Positions 1 through 6,183 are shown, counted from the first letter of the stretch. The stretch: DNA of 10,298 bases from Sulfurimonas sp. (GCA_027063295.1 JAMORZ010000100.1:1-10298); one strand, 5' to 3'. The notes: generated by a model not told the origin, from the sequence alone. Translations and numbers: made by a program.

Positions 1-172
1 GCGCCGTGTAATGCATCCTCGTTACCATAAAGTTGTAAAACGTTTCAAAAAGTACTTAGTACATGATGAGCGTAATGAGTGTAAAGTTGGAGACGAGGTT
101 GTTGCAATCGAATGTCGTCCAATGTCTAAGACTAAATCTTTTAGACTTAAGTCAGTGGTAAAAGGAGCGTAG
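1..172 (+). CDS. rpsQ: 30S ribosomal protein uS17, 3' part
   Basis: This is the last 56 codons of S17, a primary 16S rRNA-binding protein of the small subunit; the 5' part lies outside the window. Reading from base 2 gives RRVMHPRYHKVVKRFKKY, then VHDERNEC, VGDEVVAIECRP and SKTKSFRL. These match the OB-fold core of bacterial S17, where HP-Y-K, VHDE-N-C and ECRP-SKTK are well conserved. The stop is TAG at 170-172. The GGAG at 164-167, inside the last S17 codons, is the ribosome binding site of rplN, whose ATG follows the stop by one base. The tight join and the neighbour order (S17-L14-L24-L5) place it in the S10/spc ribosomal operon. Identity is secure; only the N-terminus is missing. Confidence 0.96.
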   Translation, partial: RRVMHPRYHKVVKRFKKYLVHDERNECKVGDEVVAIECRPMSKTKSFRLKSVVKGA

Positions 173-173
173 T

Positions 174-542
174 ATGATCCAAGGTTTTACTCGTTTAACT
201 GTAGCTGATAATACAGGTGCTAAAGAGATTATGTGTATTAAGGTTCTTGGTGGTTCTAAACGTCGCTATGCTTCTGTAGGTGATGTTATCGTTGCTTCTG
301 TAAAAAAAGCGACTCCAACTGCTAAAGTGAAAAAAGGTAAGGTTGTTAAAGCTGTTATCGTTAGAACTCATAAAGAGGTTCAACGTGAAAATGGATCACT
401 TATCCGTTTTGATGACAATGCAGCTGTAATCCTTGATGACAAGAGAGAGCCAATCGGTACTCGTATCTTCGGACCTGTAGGTCGTGAAGTTCGTTATGCT
501 GGTTTTATGAAAATTGTATCTCTTGCACCGGAGGTTGTTTAA
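174..542 (+). CDS. rplN: 50S ribosomal protein uL14
   Basis: L14 binds 23S rRNA and helps form intersubunit bridges. The 122-residue product has the usual length (about 122-123). It opens with MIQGFTRLTVADNTGAKE, close to the conserved MIQ...L-VADNSGA-- start, and carries VGDVIVASVK, VKAVIVRT-K and the C-terminal GTRIFGPV-REVR of the family. The start is fixed by GGAG at 164-167, six bases before the ATG, and by lack of room upstream. The stop TAA overlaps the ATG of rplX by one base (TAATG), so translation of the two is probably coupled. Nothing about it is odd for the family. Confidence 0.99.
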   Translation: MIQGFTRLTVADNTGAKEIMCIKVLGGSKRRYASVGDVIVASVKKATPTAKVKKGKVVKAVIVRTHKEVQRENGSLIRFDDNAAVILDDKREPIGTRIFGPVGREVRYAGFMKIVSLAPEVV

Positions 543-772
543 TGGCAAAGTTTAATTTCAAAAAAGGTGATACTGTAGAGATTATCGCTGGAGATGACCG
601 TGGAACTAAGGCAACTGTTTTAGCAGTTATGCCTAAGAAAAACAAGGTTATCGTTGAGGGTTGTAAGATCGCTAAAAAAGCTATCAAACCAACTGAAGAG
701 AACACAAAAGGTGGTCATATCAATAAAGAGATGCCTATCGATGTTTCAAATGTACGTAAAGTGGAGGCATAA
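542..772 (+). CDS. rplX: 50S ribosomal protein uL24, short form
   Basis: L24 is an assembly-initiating protein that binds the 5' end of 23S rRNA. The product has 76 residues, against roughly 100-105 in Escherichia coli. The N-terminal KOW motif is intact (KFNFKKGDTVEIIAGDDRGTK, residues 3-23) and is followed by the conserved VEG--I-KK---PT and GGHI--E-PI stretch. The missing part is the C-terminal extension, and as far as I recall short L24 is normal in Campylobacterota, so I do not read it as a truncation. GGAGG at 530-534 sits seven bases before the ATG inside the end of rplN. The gene starts within the rplN stop codon and ends four bases before rplE. Confidence 0.98.
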   Translation: MAKFNFKKGDTVEIIAGDDRGTKATVLAVMPKKNKVIVEGCKIAKKAIKPTEENTKGGHINKEMPIDVSNVRKVEA

Positions 773-776
773 TTAG

Positions 777-1322
777 ATGGCTCGTTTAAAAGAAAAATAT
801 TTAGGTTTAAGATCTGAACTTCAAGCTGACCTTGGGATCAAAAACCCAATGCAAACACCAAAAGTAGAGAAGATTATCATCTCTGTTGGTGCTGGTTTTG
901 CTATGAAAGATAATAAACTTATCAAAAACATTGAAGATACTATCACTACTATCGCTGGTCAAAAAGCTTCAACAGTAATCGCTAAGAAATCTGTTGCAGG
1001 TTTTAAAGTTCGTGAAGGTATGCCAGTTGGTGTTCGTGTAACACTTCGTGGTGAAAATATGTACAACTTCTTAGATCGCCTTATCTCTATCGCACTTCCA
1101 CGTGTGAAAGATTTCCGTGGTGTTCCAAGAAATGGTTTTGATGGTCGTGGTAACTATAACTTCGGTCTTCAAGAGCAACTGATCTTCCCAGAAGTAAGTT
1201 ATGATGATATCATGCAAATCCATGGTATGAATATCACTATTGTAACTACAGCTGATTCAGATAAGGCAGGGGTAACTCTTTTAGAGAAACTTGGTATGCC
1301 TTTTACTAAAGGGAGCAACTAA
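777..1322 (+). CDS. rplE: 50S ribosomal protein uL5
   Basis: L5 belongs to the central protuberance, where it helps load 5S rRNA together with L18 (also encoded here) and contacts the P-site tRNA. The product has 181 residues, close to the usual 178-180. It shows MQTPKVEKIIISVG near the N-terminus, the central GQKA---IAKKSVAGFKVREG motif, GVRVTLRG, RVKDFRG and the C-terminal FPE--YDDI and GM-ITIVTTA-SD. GGAGG at 763-767 lies nine bases before the ATG, and the rplX stop is four bases upstream. The TAA overlaps the rpsN ATG by one base. In E. coli, S8 represses the spc operon by binding mRNA at the start of this gene; I did not identify that structure here. Confidence 0.99.
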   Translation: MARLKEKYLGLRSELQADLGIKNPMQTPKVEKIIISVGAGFAMKDNKLIKNIEDTITTIAGQKASTVIAKKSVAGFKVREGMPVGVRVTLRGENMYNFLDRLISIALPRVKDFRGVPRNGFDGRGNYNFGLQEQLIFPEVSYDDIMQIHGMNITIVTTADSDKAGVTLLEKLGMPFTKGSN

Positions 1323-1507
1323 TGGCTAAGAAGTCAATGATCGCAAAAGCGGCACGTACACCTAAATTTAAAGTACGTGGTTACACAAGATGTCAAATCT
1401 GTGGTCGTCCACACTCTGTACTTAGAGATTTTGGAATCTGCCGTGTATGTTTTAGAGAGATGGCAAATAAGGGATTAATCCCAGGTGTTAGAAAGTCTTC
1501 TTGGTAG
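1322..1507 (+). CDS. rpsN: 30S ribosomal protein uS14, zinc-binding type
   Basis: S14 binds late in assembly of the 30S head. This is the short type of 61 residues, sometimes called rpsZ. It has two CxxC pairs, C24-x2-C27 and C40-x2-C43, which form a zinc ribbon; the zinc-free paralogue used under zinc limitation is longer and lacks these cysteines. The sequence between and after them (GRPHSVLRDFGICR, then FRE-A-KG-IPG--K-SW) is typical of the family. GGGAG at 1311-1315 lies six bases before the ATG, and the start sits in the rplE stop. Unlike the other joins in this operon, rpsN is followed by a 164-base structured gap before rpsH, and its stop codon lies in the predicted outer stem of that structure. 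Confidence 0.98.
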   Translation: MAKKSMIAKAARTPKFKVRGYTRCQICGRPHSVLRDFGICRVCFREMANKGLIPGVRKSSW

Positions 1508-1661
1508 AACAACTCTTCTGAGTAATTCAAAATGCACTAGTGCATTGGGCTTCCCGCCGAGGGAAACTCAGTGTTAGCATAGCTTATGGAATTACTTCCA
1601 GAAGCGTTCTATTGAGTGGAAACTCCTAACAATCGCAAGTGTTGAAAAACACTCACATTAA
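1505..1661 (+). other. Structured non-coding element between rpsN and rpsH
   Basis: This gap breaks an otherwise closely packed operon and contains no plausible gene. It is rich in inverted repeats. TAGAAC (1505-1510) pairs with GTTCTA (1606-1611). CTTCTGAGTAATTC (1515-1528) pairs with 1589-1604, fourteen base pairs interrupted by a two-base bulge (1597-1598). Inside that stem lie AATGCA/TGCATT (1531-1546, a perfect palindrome), TTCCC/GGGAA (1551-1565) and CATA/TATG (1578-1588). Downstream follow GAGT-GGAA-ACTC (1614-1625) and AGTGTT-GAAA-AACACT (1638-1653), both with GNRA-type loops, the second ending seven bases before the rpsH ribosome binding site. The repeats are read directly; folding is inferred by eye without energy calculation. 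It could be a leader controlling rpsH and distal genes, an mRNA processing site, or a small palindromic repeat element. Confidence 0.6.
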
Positions 1662-1664
1662 GGA
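1660..1664 (+). promoter_or_regulatory. Ribosome binding site of rpsH
   Basis: AAGGA lies seven bases before the rpsH ATG. It decides the start codon because no coding sequence runs into this gene from upstream, so rpsH cannot rely on coupling to rpsN as its neighbours can. The AGTGTT-GAAA-AACACT hairpin ends at 1653, leaving the site single-stranded in the simplest fold. Confidence 0.75.
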
Positions 1665-1671
1665 AAAATAA

Positions 1672-2070
1672 ATGGCAATTAATGATCTAGTATCAGATGC
1701 ATTAACGCGTGTTCGTAATGCAGGTATGAGAAGATTACCAGTTACAACTCTTGTTCACTCTAAGAGTGTTGAAGCTGTAGCAAATATCTTAGTTGAAAAA
1801 GGTTACTTAGAGTCTGCTAATGTAATCGAAGATGGTGTTAAGAAAACTATTAAAGTTGTACTTAAGTACGATGAAAATGGTAAAACTGTAATCAATGAAA
1901 TGAAAAGAGTTTCTAAACCTGGTAGACGTGTTTACAAAGGTAAAGAAGAGATCAAACGTTTCAAAAACGGTTATGGTACTATTATAGTAAGTACATCACA
2001 TGGCGTACTACCAAATGACAAAGCTTATGAGCTTGGTATTGGTGGTGAAGTTATGTGTACGGTATGGTAG
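1672..2070 (+). CDS. rpsH: 30S ribosomal protein uS8
   Basis: S8 is a primary 16S rRNA-binding protein and, in E. coli, the translational repressor of the spc operon. The product has 132 residues (usual 129-133). It opens with MAINDLVSDALTRVRNAG, matching the conserved D-I-D-LTRIRN-- start, and ends with GYGTIIVSTSHGV, the EL-IGGEV stretch and a terminal VW, the family's rRNA-binding C-terminus. It is the only gene in this part of the operon preceded by a long non-coding leader, which is notable given that S8 itself is the regulator in the best studied case. A link between the two is inference. The stop TAG at 2068-2070 forms part of the TAGGAG ribosome binding site of rplF. Confidence 0.99.
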   Translation: MAINDLVSDALTRVRNAGMRRLPVTTLVHSKSVEAVANILVEKGYLESANVIEDGVKKTIKVVLKYDENGKTVINEMKRVSKPGRRVYKGKEEIKRFKNGYGTIIVSTSHGVLPNDKAYELGIGGEVMCTVW

Positions 2071-2079
2071 GAGTATAGC

Positions 2080-2616
2080 ATGTCAAGAATTGGAAAAAAT
2101 CCTGTAGATTTTGGTAGTGATATTCAAGTTACTACAAATGGAAATGTTATTACTTTTACAAAAGGTAAAACGAGTGTTGATTTAGATACTAAAGGTAATG
2201 TTGAGTTTTCTGTAGAGGGAACTACTCTTACTTTTAAAAATCTTTCTGATAGCCGTGAGCATAGAGCTTTCTGGGGAACTTACAGAGCACTTTCACAAAA
2301 CATCGTTACTGGTTTAACTACTGGTTATGAGAAGAAACTTGAGATCAATGGTGTTGGTTACAGAGCTGCTGTTAAAGGTAAAACTCTTAATCTTCAACTT
2401 GGTTTCTCTCACGATATCGATTATCCTTTACCAGAAGGTCTTGAAGCTTCTGTAGAGAAAAACGTTATCACTCTTAAAAGCCATGACAAACAACTTGTTG
2501 GTCAAGTAGCTGCTGAGATTAGAAGTTTCCGTCCACCAGAGCCGTACAAAGGTAAAGGTGTTAAATACTTAGATGAGCATATCGTGCGTAAAGCCGGTAA
2601 AACTGCTAAGAAATAA
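2080..2616 (+). CDS. rplF: 50S ribosomal protein uL6
   Basis: L6 sits near the sarcin-ricin loop and the factor-binding region of the large subunit. The 178-residue product matches the usual length (176-180) and has the two tandem L6 folds. It starts MSRIGKNPV, has the family's HRA-WGT-RAL--N-V-G-T-GYEK-LEI-GVGYRA stretch near residues 62-95, and ends with the strongly conserved IRSFRPPEPYKGKG and KY--EH-V-RKAGK. The ATG is preceded by TAGGAG at 2068-2073, six bases away and overlapping the rpsH stop. A 14-base gap separates it from rplR. No unusual feature was seen. Confidence 0.99.
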   Translation: MSRIGKNPVDFGSDIQVTTNGNVITFTKGKTSVDLDTKGNVEFSVEGTTLTFKNLSDSREHRAFWGTYRALSQNIVTGLTTGYEKKLEINGVGYRAAVKGKTLNLQLGFSHDIDYPLPEGLEASVEKNVITLKSHDKQLVGQVAAEIRSFRPPEPYKGKGVKYLDEHIVRKAGKTAKK

Positions 2617-2630
2617 GGGAGGAAGATAGA

Positions 2631-2987
2631 ATGAATGCTAAAGTATTAAAAAGCAAAATCGCTAACCGTTTAAAGCGTAAGCGTCGTATTCGTGCAAAAA
2701 TATCTGGTAGTGCTGAACTTCCTCGTGTTTCTGTATTTAAGTCTAACCGTTACCTAAGTGTACAAGCTATTGATGATGCGACTGCAACAACTTTATGTGC
2801 TCTACACTCTAAGGCTACAGGTCACAGATCTAACAAAGAAGGTGCTGCTGCACTTGGTGAGGCATTTGCTGCTAAACTTAAAGAAGCTAACATCACTAAC
2901 ATTGTTTTTGATCGTAATGGTTACCAATACCACGGCGTAATTGCTGCATTTGGTGATGCACTTCGTGCAAACGAAATTAAGTTCTAG
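2631..2987 (+). CDS. rplR: 50S ribosomal protein uL18
   Basis: L18 binds 5S rRNA and with L5 anchors it in the central protuberance. The product has 118 residues (usual 117-120). A basic N-terminus (KSKIANRLKRKRRIRAKISG) leads into LPRVSVFKSNRYLSVQAIDD, and the protein ends with VFDRNGYQYHGVIAA and GLA-A-RE--like DALRANEIKF, all typical. A strong GGAGG at 2618-2622 lies eight bases before the ATG, in the 14-base gap after rplF. The downstream rpsE starts eight bases after its stop. An overlapping + strand frame at 2758-2940 has the leucine-rich composition of a shadow and is not a gene. Confidence 0.98.
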   Translation: MNAKVLKSKIANRLKRKRRIRAKISGSAELPRVSVFKSNRYLSVQAIDDATATTLCALHSKATGHRSNKEGAAALGEAFAAKLKEANITNIVFDRNGYQYHGVIAAFGDALRANEIKF

Positions 2988-2995
2988 GGGCTAAG

Positions 2996-3436
2996 ATGGA
3001 AATCAATAGAGATGATTTTGAAGAATCAATTGTAAATATTGGTCGTGTTACTAAAGTTGTTAAAGGTGGTAGACGTTTCCGTTTTACTGCTCTTATCGTT
3101 GTTGGTGACAAAAATGGTACAGTTGGATATGGTGTAGGAAAAGCGAAAGAGGTTCCAGATGCTATCCGTAAAGCAGTAGATAATGCATTTAAAAACTTAA
3201 CAACTGTTAAGATTAAAGGTTCTACTATTGCTCACGATATTGAGCATAAGTATAATGCAAGCCGTGTTTTACTTAAGCCAGCATCTGAGGGTACTGGGGT
3301 TATCGCTGGTGGAGCTGCTCGTCCTGTTTTAGAACTTGCAGGTATCCAAGATATCCTTACTAAGTCTATCGGTTCTAACAATCCAAACACACTAGTACGT
3401 GCTACAATTGAAGCACTATCTCGTATTAAAGGATAG
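2996..3436 (+). CDS. rpsE: 30S ribosomal protein uS5
   Basis: S5 contributes to decoding accuracy and mRNA unwinding at the entry channel; changes in its N-terminal loop give spectinomycin resistance in other bacteria. The product has 146 residues, shorter than the 166 of E. coli, mostly by having short termini. The double-stranded RNA-binding region is intact: I-RVTKVVKGGRRFRFTALIVVGD at residues 15-38, then GYGVGKAKEVP-AI-KA, and the C-terminal domain has LLKPASEGTGVIAGG and a GIQDILTKS-GSNN--N-V-AT segment. The start is supported by AGGGG at 2986-2990, overlapping the rplR stop. In many bacteria rpmD (L30) follows; here rplO starts four bases later, so L30 is absent at this site. Confidence 0.99.
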   Translation: MEINRDDFEESIVNIGRVTKVVKGGRRFRFTALIVVGDKNGTVGYGVGKAKEVPDAIRKAVDNAFKNLTTVKIKGSTIAHDIEHKYNASRVLLKPASEGTGVIAGGAARPVLELAGIQDILTKSIGSNNPNTLVRATIEALSRIKG

Positions 3437-3439
3437 ATA

Positions 3440-3838
3440 ATGGGTATTGAAAACTTAACACCAGCAGAAGGTTCAACTCACTCTCGTAAGAGAGTTGGAC
3501 GTGGTCAAGGTAGTGGTATGGGTAAGACTGCTACACGTGGTCAAAAAGGTCAAAAATCTCGTACAGGTTACAAAAGAAAACGTAACTTTGAGGGTGGTCA
3601 ACAACCACTTGCAAAACGTTTACCAAAAATCGGTTTTACTTCACGTGTTGAAAAACCATATGTAATCAACGTTGAGAAAATCAAAGCTGTTGCAGAACTA
3701 GCTGAGATCACAATGGAATCTATCCGTGGTGTTCACAAAGTTGCTAACTCTGTAACGAAAATCAAACTAGTAGGTGCTTCTGCAAAAGATTTAGCATCGA
3801 AAATTAAAGACGAAAACGTTACAACAACAGGTAACTAA
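3440..3838 (+). CDS. rplO: 50S ribosomal protein uL15
   Basis: L15 is a late-assembly protein of the large subunit that binds 23S rRNA through a basic, extended N-terminus. The product has 132 residues (E. coli 144). It opens with IENLTPAEGSTHSRKRVGRG and continues with the glycine- and lysine-rich QGSGMGKTATRGQKGQKSR and FEGGQQPLAKRLPKIGF, diagnostic of the family. AAAGGA at 3428-3433, within the last rpsE codons, lies six bases before the ATG. It directly follows rpsE, with no rpmD in between, and the secY start follows its stop by two bases. The C-terminal part is shorter and less conserved than the N-terminal half, as is usual. Confidence 0.98.
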   Translation: MGIENLTPAEGSTHSRKRVGRGQGSGMGKTATRGQKGQKSRTGYKRKRNFEGGQQPLAKRLPKIGFTSRVEKPYVINVEKIKAVAELAEITMESIRGVHKVANSVTKIKLVGASAKDLASKIKDENVTTTGN

Positions 3839-3840
3839 TC

Positions 3841-5103
3841 GTGAATAAAAATCTAGTTAATAAGATACTTATTACTATCGGTTTTTTATTTATCTATCGC
3901 CTACTGGCTTATGTGCCAGTACCTGGCGTAGATGCAGCTGTTATAGCTTCATTCTTCGACTCACACCAATCAGATGCACTTGGTCTATTTAATATGTTCA
4001 GCGGAAACGCAGTACAAAGACTCTCAATAATTTCACTAGGTATTATGCCTTATATCACTGCTTCTATTATTATGGAACTTTTAGCTGCTACATTTCCAAC
4101 TCTTGGTCAAATGAAAAAAGAGCGTGATGGAATGGTGAAATATATGCAAATTATCCGTTATGCGACTATTGTGATAACGATTATTCAAGCGATTGGTGTT
4201 AGTGTTGGACTTCAAAGTCTGACTGGTCCTAGTGGTAATAGTGCAATTTTAGCAGACCACACTACATTTATCATTCTTTCTGCAGTTTCAATGCTTGCAG
4301 GAACTATGCTTCTTATGTGGATTGGTGAGCAGATCACTCAAAGTGGTATCGGTAATGGTATCTCATTAATTATCTTTGCTGGTATTGTATCTGCTATTCC
4401 TGGTGCTATTGGTCAAACAATAACTATGGTAAATACAGGTGCTATGAGCTTTTTAACTGTTCTTGGTATCCTTGCACTTATTTTTGCAACTATTGCTATT
4501 ATTATTTATGTTGAACTTGGTGAGCGTCGTGTTCCAGTAACATATGCGAAAAAAACTATGATGCAAAACCAAAACAAACGTGTAATGAACTATATCCCTA
4601 TTAAAGTAAACTTAGCAGGTGTTATCCCTGTTATCTTTGCTTCGGCGATTTTAATGTTTCCAATGACGGTTTTATCAAGTAGTACTAATCCTACTATTCA
4701 GCATATTGCTGACTTTTTAAATCCAAATAGTTACTTTTTTAACTTTTTAACTTTTGTTTTTGTAATCTTCTTTGCATTTTTCTATGCAAGTATTACATTT
4801 AATGCAAAAGATATTGCAGACAACTTAAAACGTCAAGGTGGATTTATCCCTGGTATTCGTACTGGTGAGGCAACAAAAGAGTTCTTAAATACAACAGCTT
4901 CTAACTTAACAGTTACAGGCGCATTTTATTTAGGTCTTGTTGCAACTTTACCATTTATGATTATTAAAGGGATGGGTGTTCCTTTCTTCTTTGGTGGTAC
5001 AGCAGTTTTAATCGTTGTTCAAGTAGCACTTGATACAATGAGAAAAATTGAGGCTCAGATATATATGAGCAAATACGAAACACTAAGTGCAGTCGGTTTA
5101 TAA
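3841..5103 (+). CDS. secY: Protein translocase channel subunit SecY
   Basis: SecY forms the membrane channel through which SecA and the ribosome export or insert proteins. The 420-residue product (E. coli 443) has ten hydrophobic segments. It starts KNLVNKILITIGFLFIYR, has the plug-region VPVPGVD (25-31), the TM2 motif GIMPYITASIIMEL (67-80), the cytoplasmic loop ERRVPVTYAKK (228-238) and the loop GGFIPGIRTGEAT (333-345), whose arginine 340 corresponds to the SecA/ribosome contact arginine of E. coli. The start codon is GTG, two bases after the rplO stop, with no convincing ribosome binding site, so it probably depends on coupling to rplO. An upstream extension is impossible without overlapping rplO in another frame. 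Confidence 0.98.
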   Translation: MNKNLVNKILITIGFLFIYRLLAYVPVPGVDAAVIASFFDSHQSDALGLFNMFSGNAVQRLSIISLGIMPYITASIIMELLAATFPTLGQMKKERDGMVKYMQIIRYATIVITIIQAIGVSVGLQSLTGPSGNSAILADHTTFIILSAVSMLAGTMLLMWIGEQITQSGIGNGISLIIFAGIVSAIPGAIGQTITMVNTGAMSFLTVLGILALIFATIAIIIYVELGERRVPVTYAKKTMMQNQNKRVMNYIPIKVNLAGVIPVIFASAILMFPMTVLSSSTNPTIQHIADFLNPNSYFFNFLTFVFVIFFAFFYASITFNAKDIADNLKRQGGFIPGIRTGEATKEFLNTTASNLTVTGAFYLGLVATLPFMIIKGMGVPFFFGGTAVLIVVQVALDTMRKIEAQIYMSKYETLSAVGL

Positions 5104-5105
5104 CG

Positions 5106-5864
5106 ATGGCGATTGCGCTTAGAAAACCACAAGAGATAGAAAAACTTCGTGCTGCCAACAAGATTGTTGGTGGTGCATTAAACCTCCTCAAAGAAAACAC
5201 TAAAGTTGGTATGAGTTTAAAAGAGCTTGATGCTATGGCTGAAGATTATATTAGAAGTCATGGTGCTAGACCATCTTTTAAAGGGCTTTATGGTTTTCCA
5301 AATGCAGTGTGTACTTCATTAAATCAAGTTATTATCCATGGTATTCCTACTGATTACAAACTTCAAGAGGGTGATGTGATTGGTTATGATATTGGTAGTG
5401 AGCTTGATGGTTGGTATGGCGATGCTGCTATTACAGTTCCTGTTGGTAGTATCAGTGCAGAAGATGAGGCTCTCATAGCATGTGCAAAAGATACTTTGTA
5501 CTATGCAATAGAGAACATCAAAGAGGGGATGCGTTTTAAACAACTTTCACATCTTATGGAAAAGTTTATCTTAGATGCTGGTTTTGTTCCTTTAAGAAAT
5601 TTTTGTGGTCATGGTATTGGGAAAAAACCACATGAAGAGCCAGAGATTCCAAACTATCTTGAAGGAAGCAATCCAAAGGCAGGACCAAAGATAAAAAATG
5701 GGATGGTTTTTTGTTTAGAACCTATGATATGTCAAAAAGAATCAAAACCAATCATTTTAGAAAATGAGTGGGATGTTGTGAGTAGCGATGGTTTACGCGG
5801 TTCACATTACGAGCATACTGTTGCAGTTATCAACGGTAAAGCTGAAATATTATCTCTTGCTTAA
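5106..5864 (+). CDS. map: Methionine aminopeptidase, type I
   Basis: Removes the initiator methionine from new proteins in the cytoplasm. The 252-residue product has the pita-bread fold signature with all five metal ligands recognisable: D95 (YDIG), D106 (YGDAA), H169 (FCGHGIG), E205 (LEPM) and E236 (YEHT). The substrate-contacting histidines are H78 (IIHGIP) and H176 (KPHEEP). It has no N-terminal zinc-finger or SH3-like extension and none of the type II insert, so it is a plain bacterial type I enzyme. The ATG follows the secY stop by two bases (TAACGATG) with no clear ribosome binding site, again suggesting coupling. A 20-base gap holding the infA ribosome binding site follows. Its place between secY and infA is common across bacteria. 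Confidence 0.98.
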   Translation: MAIALRKPQEIEKLRAANKIVGGALNLLKENTKVGMSLKELDAMAEDYIRSHGARPSFKGLYGFPNAVCTSLNQVIIHGIPTDYKLQEGDVIGYDIGSELDGWYGDAAITVPVGSISAEDEALIACAKDTLYYAIENIKEGMRFKQLSHLMEKFILDAGFVPLRNFCGHGIGKKPHEEPEIPNYLEGSNPKAGPKIKNGMVFCLEPMICQKESKPIILENEWDVVSSDGLRGSHYEHTVAVINGKAEILSLA

Positions 5865-5884
5865 GAGTAAAAAAGGACTAAAAA

Positions 5885-6103
5885 ATGGCTAAAGCAGACG
5901 TTATTGAAGTTGATGGCAAGATTATTGAGGCATTGCCAAACGCAACTTTCCGTGTTGAGTTAGAAAATGGGCATATCATTCTTTGCCACATTGCTGGTAA
6001 AATGAGAATGCACTATATTAAAATTCTTCCAGGTGATCGTGTTAAACTGGAGCTTACTCCATATTCACTTGATAAAGGTCGTATCACTTACAGATACAAA
6101 TAA
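5885..6103 (+). CDS. infA: Translation initiation factor IF-1
   Basis: IF1 is the small OB-fold factor that binds the 30S A site during initiation. The product has 72 residues, exactly the usual length, with MAKADVIEVDGKI at the start, then LPNA-FRVELENGH, ILCHIAGKMRMHYIKILPGD and a C-terminal YSLDKGRITYRYK. The only mild departures from the E. coli pattern are substitutions around V-L (ILCHIAGK for VTAHISGK). AAGGA at 5873-5877 lies seven bases before the ATG. In many bacteria rpmJ, rpsM, rpsK, rpsD and rpoA follow infA; here a hairpin terminator and an unrelated gene follow, so infA closes this operon. Confidence 0.99.
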   Translation: MAKADVIEVDGKIIEALPNATFRVELENGHIILCHIAGKMRMHYIKILPGDRVKLELTPYSLDKGRITYRYK

Positions 6104-6126
6104 GAAAAGCGCTTTGTCGCTTTTCT
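6103..6126 (+). terminator. Intrinsic terminator of the spc operon
   Basis: A nine-base-pair stem, AGAAAAGCG (6103-6111) with CGCTTTTCT (6118-6126), closes a six-base loop and begins at the last base of the infA stop codon. The 3' arm carries the T run, followed by CCTCATTAAAATTTCTTC, so the pure T tail is short. It is the only hairpin near the infA end and separates the operon from the next promoter. Confidence 0.8.
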
Positions 6127-6149
6127 CCTCATTAAAATTTCTTCATAGT

Positions 6150-6179
6150 TTGATAAACTTTGTAAAATTTAGGTACAAT
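6150..6179 (+). promoter_or_regulatory. Promoter of the chemoreceptor-like gene
   Basis: TTGATA at 6150-6155 and TACAAT at 6174-6179 are separated by 18 bases and lie just downstream of the infA terminator. The -10 region reads ATTTAGGTACAATAG. A similar string, ATTAAGGTATATAATAC, occurs at 7716-7732, suggesting an AGGTA-like upstream extension of the -10 box in this genome. Transcription would start near 6186, inside the TTAACA repeats. Confidence 0.6.
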
Positions 6180-6183
6180 AGTG

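Noticed and set aside
505..705. Antisense frames opposite ribosomal, map, chemoreceptor and arsB genes (also at 195-383, 4964-5200, 5319-5543, 6539-6739, 8508-8702, 9090-9308).
   Set aside because: All lie opposite well-identified genes, have atypical composition and no upstream signals.
542..772. L24 truncated relative to E. coli.
   Set aside because: The KOW domain and rRNA-binding part are complete, the end is in a tight operon context, and short L24 is usual for the group.
1531..1546. The perfect 16-base palindrome AATGCACTAGTGCATT as a stand-alone operator.
   Set aside because: It lies inside an operon, far from any promoter, and fits better as one hairpin of the larger structured element.
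1515..1625. Hammerhead-like self-cleaving ribozyme, suggested by CTGAGTA and GGAAAC words in the rpsN-rpsH gap.
   Set aside because: The hammerhead core CUGANGA is not present and the stems are not arranged in hammerhead order; nothing fits twister or group I/II intron cores either.
1508..1671. A tRNA or small protein gene in the rpsN-rpsH gap.
   Set aside because: There is no GGTTCGAATCC-like T arm or CCA-ready acceptor stem, and short frames lack a ribosome binding site and typical codon use.
2758..2940. A second + strand frame within rplR.
   Set aside because: It is out of frame with a certain gene, has biased leucine/threonine content and no ribosome binding site.
3436..3440. Loss of rpmD (L30) between rpsE and rplO as a deletion event in this strain.
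   Set aside because: As far as I recall Campylobacterota generally lack L30 here, so it is a lineage feature and not a local novelty.
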